64,000 nucleotides of DNA from Agapetus fuscipes. Lineage: Eukaryota; Arthropoda; Insecta; Trichoptera; Glossosomatidae. The stretch is from positions 3,720,001-3,784,000 of the forward strand of contig OX637338.1 in NCBI GenBank assembly GCA_951799405.1. The letters are read 5' to 3'. The position numbers were made by a program, and so were the translations under genes. Below the pieces are notes generated by a model. That model had not been told where the DNA came from. It made no database searches and was given only the letters and a program-made list of their open reading frames with translations. Of the stretch, positions 9,508 to 22,796 are shown one piece after another (the first letter of the stretch is position 1; the number at the start of each line of letters is the position of its first letter).

Positions 9508-12413
9508 CTCTTTAAATTAGTAAAATCTAGACCTTTAGTTGCTAGACAGTTCCAGAAAGGCATAGTAATTATTATTTCTCGATGCTTCACGTAATACCTA
9601 GAGACTTCTCCATGTACACACAACCATCAATCCTACCCACCAATACAATACAGAATTCCTATAATTATAACAAATACCTACTTAGCCTAGAGAATTCTAC
9701 ACTTATACACAATTATCGATCCTACCCACCAATACTTATGAGGATTCTTATAACTATAACTACCCATACTTATTTCAATCTTTATATTTCATATTTACAT
9801 AACAATATAAATGATATAAATGAGACTTTGGAAATTCATAAACATGTAAATTGTAAATCGTATATTTTGGTCAATGTTGAGATTCCTACTGCTTCGCACC
9901 TCTTTGTCGTAACTCATCCTTCTTATTTCTCTATGGTTTTCGTATTGTCAATTATTTAACAGTGTCCTCTTGAAAATGAAGTTTGCAAGTAGAAAGTACT
10001 TGAGGTTAAATAAATGCTCAACTTGTGAATATAAAACTCCGTGTTTTTAAAGAAGCTATACTTTCTTATAATTAATAAAAAAAATACCCTTAATAGAGAC
10101 TTGTTCGCTTGCTTATAAATGACTAGTAGGGGAATCTCTTTGTTCTCAGCAAAACTCGCCTTGTATACAAGCGCTGAAGAAGAGTCGAGAGCTTATTGCA
10201 GTGTGGCTAGATTATTGAGTACCTACTACGCTACGGATTCTTACACCACTGTCATCGAATTTTCAGAAAAAATGTAAAATATTCTCGTAATGGTCCCAGT
10301 AATGTCTGATGTCGATCGAATTGAAAAATTCTGTTTTCATGTTTTTTATATTTTCCCTCCTGGTTGTAGTTTAAAACTTCCCCCTTACCTGTTTAAATAA
10401 ATTTGTCAAATTGTATAGTTTAAACCTAACGGTTACTGCTAGTATTTTTTCATTATTTCGTAACGTACCTACATAATATGTTGGTAGTAAAATTTTTTGC
10501 AGTTATACACACACCTAGCTATCGTTTGATGGAAAATTAGTAGATTTGTACAAAAAAACTGCATTTTTAATAGGACGTTGTGCTTAGGTGTACACGTATG
10601 CAGTGCGCATAACCTTTATGGTAAAACAATGGTTTTTAATGCGCTGTTCCACATGCAAATTGCACTCCATGTTTGTATAATGGGAGTTCATAGCGTGCAG
10701 TCCAAGAGAGGTGATATTACCAGTATTAGAGTGAGCTAATCAATGGCTGTATGGCCATATGGTAGAGTAGAGTAGGAAGTGGCTAGTTGACAGTGGACAG
10801 TGCGGAGGGTAGCTCGTTCCCTTAGTGCTTGTTTGTCTTATCGCTGCCTTGGTTCTTGTTTACCGCATACGCCATTGAGAAGACTTTACATGAGCAATGT
10901 TTGCATGTGTACTGGACCAATGTGTCTTATGAAAACAATAAATTTATTTTAAAACTATTTAAAAGAACTCTCACATTATCGAGTTTTACGGTTTTTCTTA
11001 GCTCAGATTGTGTAGAATGTGATTCATAAGACAACTGCATGAAAAAGTCATATTTGACAAGATTGGCGTATACGGTGAACAAAAACTGGGGGAGCGTTAT
11101 GTGCATCAGAGATAATTTCACATTTCACGCAATGTTAGTATATTTACTGGACCCAAGTGTCTTATGAAAACTGGAAATTGATTTAAATAATATTTTAAGC
11201 AACTCTCATTCAAAGATGACCTTTCAATAAAGTTGTCTTAAAAATCACATTCTACACAATCTAAGCTAAGAAAAAAATGTTAAACACGATAATTTGAAGG
11301 TTGTTTTTACTATTTTAAAAACGAATTTCAAACATTCATAAGACACATTGGTCCAGTACACATACATTGCTCATGTAGAATTACATACCTCTGTTTTTAG
11401 ATAAGTTAAACATTCACTAAGATGACGAAGTAGATGATGCACAGTGAGCAGTGGGCAAGTAGGCAGTTGACAGTGAATATTAAGTAGTAGACAGTGGGCA
11501 AGTAGATAGTAGACAGTGTACCTGCATGTACCAAGAGCGCGCACTCACCATGCAAGGATTAAAATAAATGTAATTACTTTAAAAGCTCACTTGTGTCATG
11601 CGAGCATAGATTCCAAATCAGATTGTTTAGTCAGCGCCGGGCGAGGAGCGAGGAGGGCAGCACTGTCGAGCACTGTCAAGCACTGTCAAGCACTGTCAAG
11701 CACTGGCAAGCACTGTCAAGCACTGTCAAGCACTGTCAAGCACTGTCAAGCACTGTCAAGCACTGTCAAGCACTGTCAAGCACTGGCAAGCACTGTCGAG
11801 CACTGTCAAGCACTGGCAAGCACTGTCAAGCACTGTCAAGCACTGGCAAGCACTGGCAAGCACTGGCAAGCACTGTCAAGCACTGTCAAGCACTGTCAAG
11901 CACTGTCAAGCACTGTCAAGCACTGTCAAGCACTGTCAAGCACTGGCAGCACTGGCAAGCACTGTCAAGCACTGGCAAGCACTGTCAAGCACTGTCAAGC
12001 ACTGTCAAGCACTGTCAAGCACTGTCAAGCACTGTCAAGCACTGTCAAGCACTGGCAAGCACTGTCGAGCACTGTCAAGCACTGTCAAGCACTGTCAAGC
12101 ACTGGCAAGCACTGTCAAGCACTGGCAAGCACTGTCAAGCACTGTCAAGCACTGGCAAGCACTGGCAAGCACTGTCAAGCACTGTCAAGCACTGTCAAGC
12201 ACTGTCAAGCACTGTCAAGCACTGTCAAGCACTGTCAAGCACTGGCAGCACTGGCAAGCACTGTCAAGCACTGTCAAGCACTGTCAAGCACTGTCAAGCA
12301 CTGTCAAGCACTGTCAAGCACTGGCAGCACTGGCAAGCACTGTCAAGCACTGGCAAGCACTGTCAAGCACTGTCAAGCACTGGCAAGCACTGGCAAGCAC
12401 TGTCAAGCACTGT
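9508..12413 (+). repeat. Tandem macro-repeat, unit 2 (2,906 bp)
   Basis: The body appears identical to units 3-5 by reading. The extra length is entirely in the minisatellite (11658-12413). That tract contains an additional block with a third CTGGCAGCACTGG slip relative to units 3 and 4, consistent with an internal duplication. Confidence 0.97.
11658..12413 (+). repeat. 10-bp minisatellite, unit 2
   Basis: About 75 copies, the longest tract of the five. It starts with the same variant order as the others (T, gT, T, T, G, seven T, G, T, gT) and then carries an expansion not seen in units 3 and 4. Confidence 0.96.
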
Positions 12414-15130
12414 CTCTTTAAATTAGTAAAATCTAGACCTTTAGTTGCTAGACAGTTCCAGAAAGGCATAGTAATTATTATTTCTCGATGCTTCACGTAA
12501 TACCTAGAGACTTCTCCATGTACACACAACCATCAATCCTACCCACCAATACAATACAGAATTCCTATAATTATAACAAATACCTACTTAGCCTAGAGAA
12601 TTCTACACTTATACACAATTATCGATCCTACCCACCAATACTTATGAGGATTCTTATAACTATAACTACCCATACTTATTTCAATCTTTATATTTCATAT
12701 TTACATAACAATATAAATGATATAAATGAGACTTTGGAAATTCATAAACATGTAAATTGTAAATCGTATATTTTGGTCAATGTTGAGATTCCTACTGCTT
12801 CGCACCTCTTTGTCGTAACTCATCCTTCTTATTTCTCTATGGTTTTCGTATTGTCAATTATTTAACAGTGTCCTCTTGAAAATGAAGTTTGCAAGTAGAA
12901 AGTACTTGAGGTTAAATAAATGCTCAACTTGTGAATATAAAACTCCGTGTTTTTAAAGAAGCTATACTTTCTTATAATTAATAAAAAAAATACCCTTAAT
13001 AGAGACTTGTTCGCTTGCTTATAAATGACTAGTAGGGGAATCTCTTTGTTCTCAGCAAAACTCGCCTTGTATACAAGCGCTGAAGAAGAGTCGAGAGCTT
13101 ATTGCAGTGTGGCTAGATTATTGAGTACCTACTACGCTACGGATTCTTACACCACTGTCATCGAATTTTCAGAAAAAATGTAAAATATTCTCGTAATGGT
13201 CCCAGTAATGTCTGATGTCGATCGAATTGAAAAATTCTGTTTTCATGTTTTTTATATTTTCCCTCCTGGTTGTAGTTTAAAACTTCCCCCTTACCTGTTT
13301 AAATAAATTTGTCAAATTGTATAGTTTAAACCTAACGGTTACTGCTAGTATTTTTTCATTATTTCGTAACGTACCTACATAATATGTTGGTAGTAAAATT
13401 TTTTGCAGTTATACACACACCTAGCTATCGTTTGATGGAAAATTAGTAGATTTGTACAAAAAAACTGCATTTTTAATAGGACGTTGTGCTTAGGTGTACA
13501 CGTATGCAGTGCGCATAACCTTTATGGTAAAACAATGGTTTTTAATGCGCTGTTCCACATGCAAATTGCACTCCATGTTTGTATAATGGGAGTTCATAGC
13601 GTGCAGTCCAAGAGAGGTGATATTACCAGTATTAGAGTGAGCTAATCAATGGCTGTATGGCCATATGGTAGAGTAGAGTAGGAAGTGGCTAGTTGACAGT
13701 GGACAGTGCGGAGGGTAGCTCGTTCCCTTAGTGCTTGTTTGTCTTATCGCTGCCTTGGTTCTTGTTTACCGCATACGCCATTGAGAAGACTTTACATGAG
13801 CAATGTTTGCATGTGTACTGGACCAATGTGTCTTATGAAAACAATAAATTTATTTTAAAACTATTTAAAAGAACTCTCACATTATCGAGTTTTACGGTTT
13901 TTCTTAGCTCAGATTGTGTAGAATGTGATTCATAAGACAACTGCATGAAAAAGTCATATTTGACAAGATTGGCGTATACGGTGAACAAAAACTGGGGGAG
14001 CGTTATGTGCATCAGAGATAATTTCACATTTCACGCAATGTTAGTATATTTACTGGACCCAAGTGTCTTATGAAAACTGGAAATTGATTTAAATAATATT
14101 TTAAGCAACTCTCATTCAAAGATGACCTTTCAATAAAGTTGTCTTAAAAATCACATTCTACACAATCTAAGCTAAGAAAAAAATGTTAAACACGATAATT
14201 TGAAGGTTGTTTTTACTATTTTAAAAACGAATTTCAAACATTCATAAGACACATTGGTCCAGTACACATACATTGCTCATGTAGAATTACATACCTCTGT
14301 TTTTAGATAAGTTAAACATTCACTAAGATGACGAAGTAGATGATGCACAGTGAGCAGTGGGCAAGTAGGCAGTTGACAGTGAATATTAAGTAGTAGACAG
14401 TGGGCAAGTAGATAGTAGACAGTGTACCTGCATGTACCAAGAGCGCGCACTCACCATGCAAGGATTAAAATAAATGTAATTACTTTAAAAGCTCACTTGT
14501 GTCATGCGAGCATAGATTCCAAATCAGATTGTTTAGTCAGCGCCGGGCGAGGAGCGAGGAGGGCAGCACTGTCGAGCACTGTCAAGCACTGTCAAGCACT
14601 GTCAAGCACTGGCAAGCACTGTCAAGCACTGTCAAGCACTGTCAAGCACTGTCAAGCACTGTCAAGCACTGTCAAGCACTGTCAAGCACTGGCAAGCACT
14701 GTCGAGCACTGTCAAGCACTGGCAAGCACTGTCAAGCACTGTCAAGCACTGGCAAGCACTGGCAAGCACTGGCAAGCACTGTCAAGCACTGTCAAGCACT
14801 GTCAAGCACTGTCAAGCACTGTCAAGCACTGTCAAGCACTGTCAAGCACTGGCAGCACTGGCAAGCACTGTCAAGCACTGGCAAGCACTGTCAAGCACTG
14901 TCAAGCACTGTCAAGCACTGTCAAGCACTGTCAAGCACTGTCAAGCACTGGCAAGCACTGGCAAGCACTGTCAAGCACTGTCAAGCACTGTCAAGCACTG
15001 TCAAGCACTGTCAAGCACTGTCAAGCACTGTCAAGCACTGGCAGCACTGGCAAGCACTGTCAAGCACTGGCAAGCACTGTCAAGCACTGTCAAGCACTGG
15101 CAAGCACTGGCAAGCACTGTCAAGCACTGT
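12414..15130 (+). repeat. Tandem macro-repeat, unit 3 (2,717 bp)
   Basis: Same length as unit 4. By reading it shows the same order of T/G variants through the whole minisatellite (14564-15130), giving the same 238-codon open frame. It is either a very recent unit duplication or an assembly duplication. Confidence 0.97.
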
Positions 15131-17847
15131 CTCTTTAAATTAGTAAAATCTAGACCTTTAGTTGCTAGACAGTTCCAGAAAGGCATAGTAATTATTATTT
15201 CTCGATGCTTCACGTAATACCTAGAGACTTCTCCATGTACACACAACCATCAATCCTACCCACCAATACAATACAGAATTCCTATAATTATAACAAATAC
15301 CTACTTAGCCTAGAGAATTCTACACTTATACACAATTATCGATCCTACCCACCAATACTTATGAGGATTCTTATAACTATAACTACCCATACTTATTTCA
15401 ATCTTTATATTTCATATTTACATAACAATATAAATGATATAAATGAGACTTTGGAAATTCATAAACATGTAAATTGTAAATCGTATATTTTGGTCAATGT
15501 TGAGATTCCTACTGCTTCGCACCTCTTTGTCGTAACTCATCCTTCTTATTTCTCTATGGTTTTCGTATTGTCAATTATTTAACAGTGTCCTCTTGAAAAT
15601 GAAGTTTGCAAGTAGAAAGTACTTGAGGTTAAATAAATGCTCAACTTGTGAATATAAAACTCCGTGTTTTTAAAGAAGCTATACTTTCTTATAATTAATA
15701 AAAAAAATACCCTTAATAGAGACTTGTTCGCTTGCTTATAAATGACTAGTAGGGGAATCTCTTTGTTCTCAGCAAAACTCGCCTTGTATACAAGCGCTGA
15801 AGAAGAGTCGAGAGCTTATTGCAGTGTGGCTAGATTATTGAGTACCTACTACGCTACGGATTCTTACACCACTGTCATCGAATTTTCAGAAAAAATGTAA
15901 AATATTCTCGTAATGGTCCCAGTAATGTCTGATGTCGATCGAATTGAAAAATTCTGTTTTCATGTTTTTTATATTTTCCCTCCTGGTTGTAGTTTAAAAC
16001 TTCCCCCTTACCTGTTTAAATAAATTTGTCAAATTGTATAGTTTAAACCTAACGGTTACTGCTAGTATTTTTTCATTATTTCGTAACGTACCTACATAAT
16101 ATGTTGGTAGTAAAATTTTTTGCAGTTATACACACACCTAGCTATCGTTTGATGGAAAATTAGTAGATTTGTACAAAAAAACTGCATTTTTAATAGGACG
16201 TTGTGCTTAGGTGTACACGTATGCAGTGCGCATAACCTTTATGGTAAAACAATGGTTTTTAATGCGCTGTTCCACATGCAAATTGCACTCCATGTTTGTA
16301 TAATGGGAGTTCATAGCGTGCAGTCCAAGAGAGGTGATATTACCAGTATTAGAGTGAGCTAATCAATGGCTGTATGGCCATATGGTAGAGTAGAGTAGGA
16401 AGTGGCTAGTTGACAGTGGACAGTGCGGAGGGTAGCTCGTTCCCTTAGTGCTTGTTTGTCTTATCGCTGCCTTGGTTCTTGTTTACCGCATACGCCATTG
16501 AGAAGACTTTACATGAGCAATGTTTGCATGTGTACTGGACCAATGTGTCTTATGAAAACAATAAATTTATTTTAAAACTATTTAAAAGAACTCTCACATT
16601 ATCGAGTTTTACGGTTTTTCTTAGCTCAGATTGTGTAGAATGTGATTCATAAGACAACTGCATGAAAAAGTCATATTTGACAAGATTGGCGTATACGGTG
16701 AACAAAAACTGGGGGAGCGTTATGTGCATCAGAGATAATTTCACATTTCACGCAATGTTAGTATATTTACTGGACCCAAGTGTCTTATGAAAACTGGAAA
16801 TTGATTTAAATAATATTTTAAGCAACTCTCATTCAAAGATGACCTTTCAATAAAGTTGTCTTAAAAATCACATTCTACACAATCTAAGCTAAGAAAAAAA
16901 TGTTAAACACGATAATTTGAAGGTTGTTTTTACTATTTTAAAAACGAATTTCAAACATTCATAAGACACATTGGTCCAGTACACATACATTGCTCATGTA
17001 GAATTACATACCTCTGTTTTTAGATAAGTTAAACATTCACTAAGATGACGAAGTAGATGATGCACAGTGAGCAGTGGGCAAGTAGGCAGTTGACAGTGAA
17101 TATTAAGTAGTAGACAGTGGGCAAGTAGATAGTAGACAGTGTACCTGCATGTACCAAGAGCGCGCACTCACCATGCAAGGATTAAAATAAATGTAATTAC
17201 TTTAAAAGCTCACTTGTGTCATGCGAGCATAGATTCCAAATCAGATTGTTTAGTCAGCGCCGGGCGAGGAGCGAGGAGGGCAGCACTGTCGAGCACTGTC
17301 AAGCACTGTCAAGCACTGTCAAGCACTGGCAAGCACTGTCAAGCACTGTCAAGCACTGTCAAGCACTGTCAAGCACTGTCAAGCACTGTCAAGCACTGTC
17401 AAGCACTGGCAAGCACTGTCGAGCACTGTCAAGCACTGGCAAGCACTGTCAAGCACTGTCAAGCACTGGCAAGCACTGGCAAGCACTGGCAAGCACTGTC
17501 AAGCACTGTCAAGCACTGTCAAGCACTGTCAAGCACTGTCAAGCACTGTCAAGCACTGTCAAGCACTGGCAGCACTGGCAAGCACTGTCAAGCACTGGCA
17601 AGCACTGTCAAGCACTGTCAAGCACTGTCAAGCACTGTCAAGCACTGTCAAGCACTGTCAAGCACTGGCAAGCACTGGCAAGCACTGTCAAGCACTGTCA
17701 AGCACTGTCAAGCACTGTCAAGCACTGTCAAGCACTGTCAAGCACTGTCAAGCACTGGCAGCACTGGCAAGCACTGTCAAGCACTGGCAAGCACTGTCAA
17801 GCACTGTCAAGCACTGGCAAGCACTGGCAAGCACTGTCAAGCACTGT
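15131..17847 (+). repeat. Tandem macro-repeat, unit 4 (2,717 bp)
   Basis: Apparently identical to unit 3 in body and in minisatellite (17281-17847, about 56 ten-base copies). The match in the fast-evolving tract argues that units 3 and 4 separated more recently than any other pair. Confidence 0.97.
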
Positions 17848-20580
17848 CTCTTTAAATTAGTAAAATCTAGACCTTTAGTTGCTAGACAGTTCCAGAAAGG
17901 CATAGTAATTATTATTTCTCGATGCTTCACGTAATACCTAGAGACTTCTCCATGTACACACAACCATCAATCCTACCCACCAATACAATACAGAATTCCT
18001 ATAATTATAACAAATACCTACTTAGCCTAGAGAATTCTACACTTATACACAATTATCGATCCTACCCACCAATACTTATGAGGATTCTTATAACTATAAC
18101 TACCCATACTTATTTCAATCTTTATATTTCATATTTACATAACAATATAAATGATATAAATGAGACTTTGGAAATTCATAAACATGTAAATTGTAAATCG
18201 TATATTTTGGTCAATGTTGAGATTCCTACTGCTTCGCACCTCTTTGTCGTAACTCATCCTTCTTATTTCTCTATGGTTTTCGTATTGTCAATTATTTAAC
18301 AGTGTCCTCTTGAAAATGAAGTTTGCAAGTAGAAAGTACTTGAGGTTAAATAAATGCTCAACTTGTGAATATAAAACTCCGTGTTTTTAAAGAAGCTATA
18401 CTTTCTTATAATTAATAAAAAAAATACCCTTAATAGAGACTTGTTCGCTTGCTTATAAATGACTAGTAGGGGAATCTCTTTGTTCTCAGCAAAACTCGCC
18501 TTGTATACAAGCGCTGAAGAAGAGTCGAGAGCTTATTGCAGTGTGGCTAGATTATTGAGTACCTACTACGCTACGGATTCTTACACCACTGTCATCGAAT
18601 TTTCAGAAAAAATGTAAAATATTCTCGTAATGGTCCCAGTAATGTCTGATGTCGATCGAATTGAAAAATTCTGTTTTCATGTTTTTTATATTTTCCCTCC
18701 TGGTTGTAGTTTAAAACTTCCCCCTTACCTGTTTAAATAAATTTGTCAAATTGTATAGTTTAAACCTAACGGTTACTGCTAGTATTTTTTCATTATTTCG
18801 TAACGTACCTACATAATATGTTGGTAGTAAAATTTTTTGCAGTTATACACACACCTAGCTATCGTTTGATGGAAAATTAGTAGATTTGTACAAAAAAACT
18901 GCATTTTTAATAGGACGTTGTGCTTAGGTGTACACGTATGCAGTGCGCATAACCTTTATGGTAAAACAATGGTTTTTAATGCGCTGTTCCACATGCAAAT
19001 TGCACTCCATGTTTGTATAATGGGAGTTCATAGCGTGCAGTCCAAGAGAGGTGATATTACCAGTATTAGAGTGAGCTAATCAATGGCTGTATGGCCATAT
19101 GGTAGAGTAGAGTAGGAAGTGGCTAGTTGACAGTGGACAGTGCGGAGGGTAGCTCGTTCCCTTAGTGCTTGTTTGTCTTATCGCTGCCTTGGTTCTTGTT
19201 TACCGCATACGCCATTGAGAAGACTTTACATGAGCAATGTTTGCATGTGTACTGGACCAATGTGTCTTATGAAAACAATAAATTTATTTTAAAACTATTT
19301 AAAAGAACTCTCACATTATCGAGTTTTACGGTTTTTCTTAGCTCAGATTGTGTAGAATGTGATTCATAAGACAACTGCATGAAAAAGTCATATTTGACAA
19401 GATTGGCGTATACGGTGAACAAAAACTGGGGGAGCGTTATGTGCATCAGAGATAATTTCACATTTCACGCAATGTTAGTATATTTACTGGACCCAAGTGT
19501 CTTATGAAAACTGGAAATTGATTTAAATAATATTTTAAGCAACTCTCATTCAAAGATGACCTTTCAATAAAGTTGTCTTAAAAATCACATTCTACACAAT
19601 CTAAGCTAAGAAAAAAATGTTAAACACGATAATTTGAAGGTTGTTTTTACTATTTTAAAAACGAATTTCAAACATTCATAAGACACATTGGTCCAGTACA
19701 CATACATTGCTCATGTAGAATTACATACCTCTGTTTTTAGATAAGTTAAACATTCACTAAGATGACGAAGTAGATGATGCACAGTGAGCAGTGGGCAAGT
19801 AGGCAGTTGACAGTGAATATTAAGTAGTAGACAGTGGGCAAGTAGATAGTAGACAGTGTACCTGCATGTACCAAGAGCGCGCACTCACCATGCAAGGATT
19901 AAAATAAATGTAATTACTTTAAAAGCTCACTTGTGTCATGCGAGCATAGATTCCAAATCAGATTGTTTAGTCAGCGCCGGGCGAGGAGCGAGGAGGGCAG
20001 CACTGTCGAGCACTGTCAAGCACTGTCAAGCACTGTCAAGCACTGGCAAGCACTGTCAAGCACTGTCAAGCACTGTCAAGCACTGTCAAGCACTGTCAAG
20101 CACTGTCAAGCACTGTCAAGCACTGGCAAGCACTGTCGAGCACTGTCAAGCACTGTCAAGCACTGTCAAGCACTGTCAAGCACTGGCAAGCACTGTCAAG
20201 CACTGGCAAGCACTGTCAAGCACTGGCAAGCACTGTCAAGCACTGTCAAGCACTGTCAAGCACTGTCAAGCACTGGCAAGCACTGTCAAGCACTGGCAAG
20301 CACTGGCAAGCACTGTCAAGCACTGGCAAGCACTATCAAGCACTGGCAAGCACTGTCAAGCACTGGCAAGCACTGTCAAGCACTGTCAAGCACTGTCAAG
20401 CACTGTCAAGCACTGTCAAGCACTGGCAAGCACTGGCAAGCACTGTCAAGCACTGGCAAGCACTGGCAAGCACTGTCAAGCACTGGCAAGCACTGGCAAG
20501 CACTGTCAAGCACTGGCAAGCACTGTCAAGCACTGTCAAGCACTGTCAAGCACTGTCGAGCACTGTCAAGCACTGTCAAC
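17848..20580 (+). repeat. Tandem macro-repeat, unit 5 (terminal)
   Basis: The body matches units 2-4. The minisatellite (19998-20579, about 58 copies) shares only its first ~15 variants with the others. It then diverges, lacks the 9-bp slips and has a unique CACTATC variant. It ends in AACTCGGAGCGTC instead of the CTCTTTAAATTAG junction, so the array stops inside the minisatellite. Confidence 0.95.
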
Positions 20581-20977
20581 TCGGAGCGTCAACTGCTCCT
20601 TTACAGGTCATCACGGTAATGGTTTCACCTATGTAAATGGTTAACATTCAATAATATGTGCTGGAATAATATGCACTCCCCCTTTTGTCACGGAAATGCA
20701 TATTTTTCCTAAAACATCACGTTAAAGTCATCGCTAAATAAAAATAAAAATTACTTTGTTGTAATTCACACGAATTTTATGTGTTTTATGTGCCCCGAAG
20801 TTGGACTGATCAAGTGAAGACATCAGCAGGCGCCTCGGTGGTTGGAGCGCTGCGGGCAGCGCAGCCATGAAAGAGCTGGAGGAGAGTGGTTGCTTCCACA
20901 AGGGTCACAATCCTCAGCAATGATGAACAAGATTAAAAATAAAGATGATGAACTATACTATTGTTACTGTTTCTTTA
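20581..20977. other. Unique sequence right of the array
   Basis: No gene is seen. A GC-rich segment at 20827-20900 (GCGCCTCGGTGGTTGGAGCG, CTGCGGGCAGCGCAG) ending in AAAATAAAG resembles a SINE head and tail, but no B box is clear. Confidence 0.4.
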
Positions 20978-21408
20978 TCCTGCCGCCGTTCCACAAGGGG
21001 TGGCCGGTGGCAGATGCGTCTCCATTTTTTTTTGTCCTTGCATACCTCTTTCAGATTCACTTCAACATTTATCACTTTCTTCACACATAGTCTTCTCTTA
21101 TTATCACTCTGCAGGTTTCATTATTTCGCAATCTCACCTATTTGGTCTATCCATTCGTTCCTCGGTTTTCCCCTTCCACGTTTTCGTCTGACAATTCCTC
21201 TGTACACTTTCTTCGTTATTCTATTCTTTCAAGATGTCCGAACCATCTCATTGTGATTTTTTGTACTTTCGGTCGTAAATTCTCTTTTATACCACACTCG
21301 TTCATCACCCAATCATTGCGGACGCTATCATTTAGTGTTTTTCCATTGCTCTCAAGTAAGCCATTTCAAGCGTACATACTTTACTCAACTCACATACTAA
21401 ACGTGTAA
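20978..21408 (-). pseudogene. 5'-truncated LINE reverse-transcriptase C-terminus
   Basis: The minus strand reads RPKVQKITMRWFGH (from about 21275 to 21233), a motif typical of the C-terminal part of non-LTR reverse transcriptases. A Lys/Arg/Gly-rich GRGRPR-type stretch follows, and then a 3' UTR ending CCCCTTGTGGAACGGCGGCA. Frames are broken, so it is dead. Sister fragments lie at 29005, 36655, 37300, 47580 and 61455, all in the same minus orientation. Confidence 0.75.
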
Positions 21409-22325
21409 AAGAGTTGAAGTAACATCTTTGAAGGAAAGATCTTGGGAGTGAGAATTCGAAAATTGTCTGGAGAAGCTAACATTCCAGATTCGGAACTCAG
21501 TTTCCAGCTGAGGAGAAGAGTGATATAGCCGGCTGTTATTATGAATATAATAATTGGATTCGTCACATTAATCGATAACAAGCAGTCTGTTGCGAGCATC
21601 AACTCTCGGCCTCTATTTGGTCGCTGGTCTACTTGTCCGCCCCTCGGTATGAAGGATGTGTTACAGGGTTGCGTGTCCAGCATTATGCAGGAAAATCAAC
21701 GAGATTTGTTATCTTAATAAAACAAAAGTGCATGTGTCCTCAGAGGACTGGCTGGGGGGGAGTGTGGAGTGGGAGAGGGGAGGGTGATAATTTATTTTGG
21801 ATCCAAGGGGGGTAGATTACTTGTTGGTTATGTCAAACCATTTATAATTATTTTAGGGGCGACACGTAAATTGAATGGTACTCACGCTTAGACAAAATAT
21901 ACCAAAATCGGAAGTGGCTGATTTCATTAACTTAAAAGTAAATAAAAGTTTATCTTTTTTTTTAAATAAATACAATAGACTTACACAGTGTGAACCACCA
22001 AGCCCTAACAAATATGATAAAAGTTTCTCGTTTTGGCAACAAGGTACAAAAATCGTAGATGAAAAATCATGCAATTTACTTTTAACTATTCATTACCTAC
22101 TCACACTTTTCTTGAACTGTAACCTAACCTCAAAGATGATAGAGAAAACTATAACCAACGGAAAGAAAATAAAATCAAACTTTAAAATACTTCCATACTG
22201 GAGTGAACAAAATATCTTTTGATGGTATTTTCCAACATTGCCATGTAGTCAGTCAAATTGATGACAACCTTTATAACGTAGATAAATTAGCACATTTAAA
22301 AAACATGATAAAATTACAAATATAG
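21409..22325. other. Intergenic or intronic, no gene recognised
   Basis: Mostly A+T-rich unique sequence with a G-rich stretch at 21740-21790. An open frame of 115 codons (21875-22222) is Lys/Asn/Ser-rich with an A+T-driven composition, no recognisable domain and a competing antisense frame, so I do not call it. Confidence 0.5.
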
Positions 22326-22329
22326 TGTA

Positions 22330-22585
22330 ACTTCTTGCCGCGTTTTCCTCGAATGTGGAACCTTTTTTATTTTTACAGAAGGGGGGGGGGGGTGGACTTC
22401 CGCCAACCACTTCAGTTGAAGTGGGGTTTTATAAATCTCGAGGGTTGGTTTATAAGTCTCGTGGATTTGAAATAAACACCGAAACGGGAAATCATTTATG
22501 ACACCCTCAGTTGGATACGAACCCAAGCTCTCGACATGGAATGCAAGCACTACATCATCTGAACTATCGACCGAAAAATTGATAT
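22330..22585 (-). repeat. tRNA-derived SINE, family 2
   Basis: Same family as 2326-2612. The minus strand has the CATTCCATGTCGAGAGCTTG head, a B-box relic GGTTCGTATCC, AAATGATTTCCCGTTTCGG, and a CCCCC run before a TGTAAAAATAAAAAAGG tail. A poly-G tract (22381-22390) interrupts the body. Confidence 0.8.
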
Positions 22586-22796
22586 CAAAAATATTTTGAA
22601 ATGTAAATGAATTCTCTTTTATTCTTTAGTATCTGCTTTGATGTATACTCGTACTTTAAGCTGAGACATAAAACAGAATAGCGTGCTACGAATATAACAA
22701 GAACTTTCAAGAACCAGATTGATCAAAACAAAGAGATTAACGACAATTCAAGCGACGTCAATAATGAATAAGAGTTTTAGGCTTACACGGCCGGCT

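Noticed and set aside
6755..18299. 125-codon frame repeated in each tandem unit
   Set aside because: It lies largely in antisense LTR-derived sequence and is A+T-driven. The two coding differences between unit 1 and the others both change the amino acid, and persistence simply reflects near-identical units.
10829..19369. 66-codon frame repeated in units 2-5
   Set aside because: In unit 1 the equivalent position has a TGG to TAG stop, and the frame lies inside the MITE.
8689..20644. Long open frames (214-301 codons) in the five 10-bp tracts
   Set aside because: A 10-bp period keeps all three forward frames open with the same ten-residue cycle, and the reverse strand is open too. No start context, splice sites or non-repeat domain.
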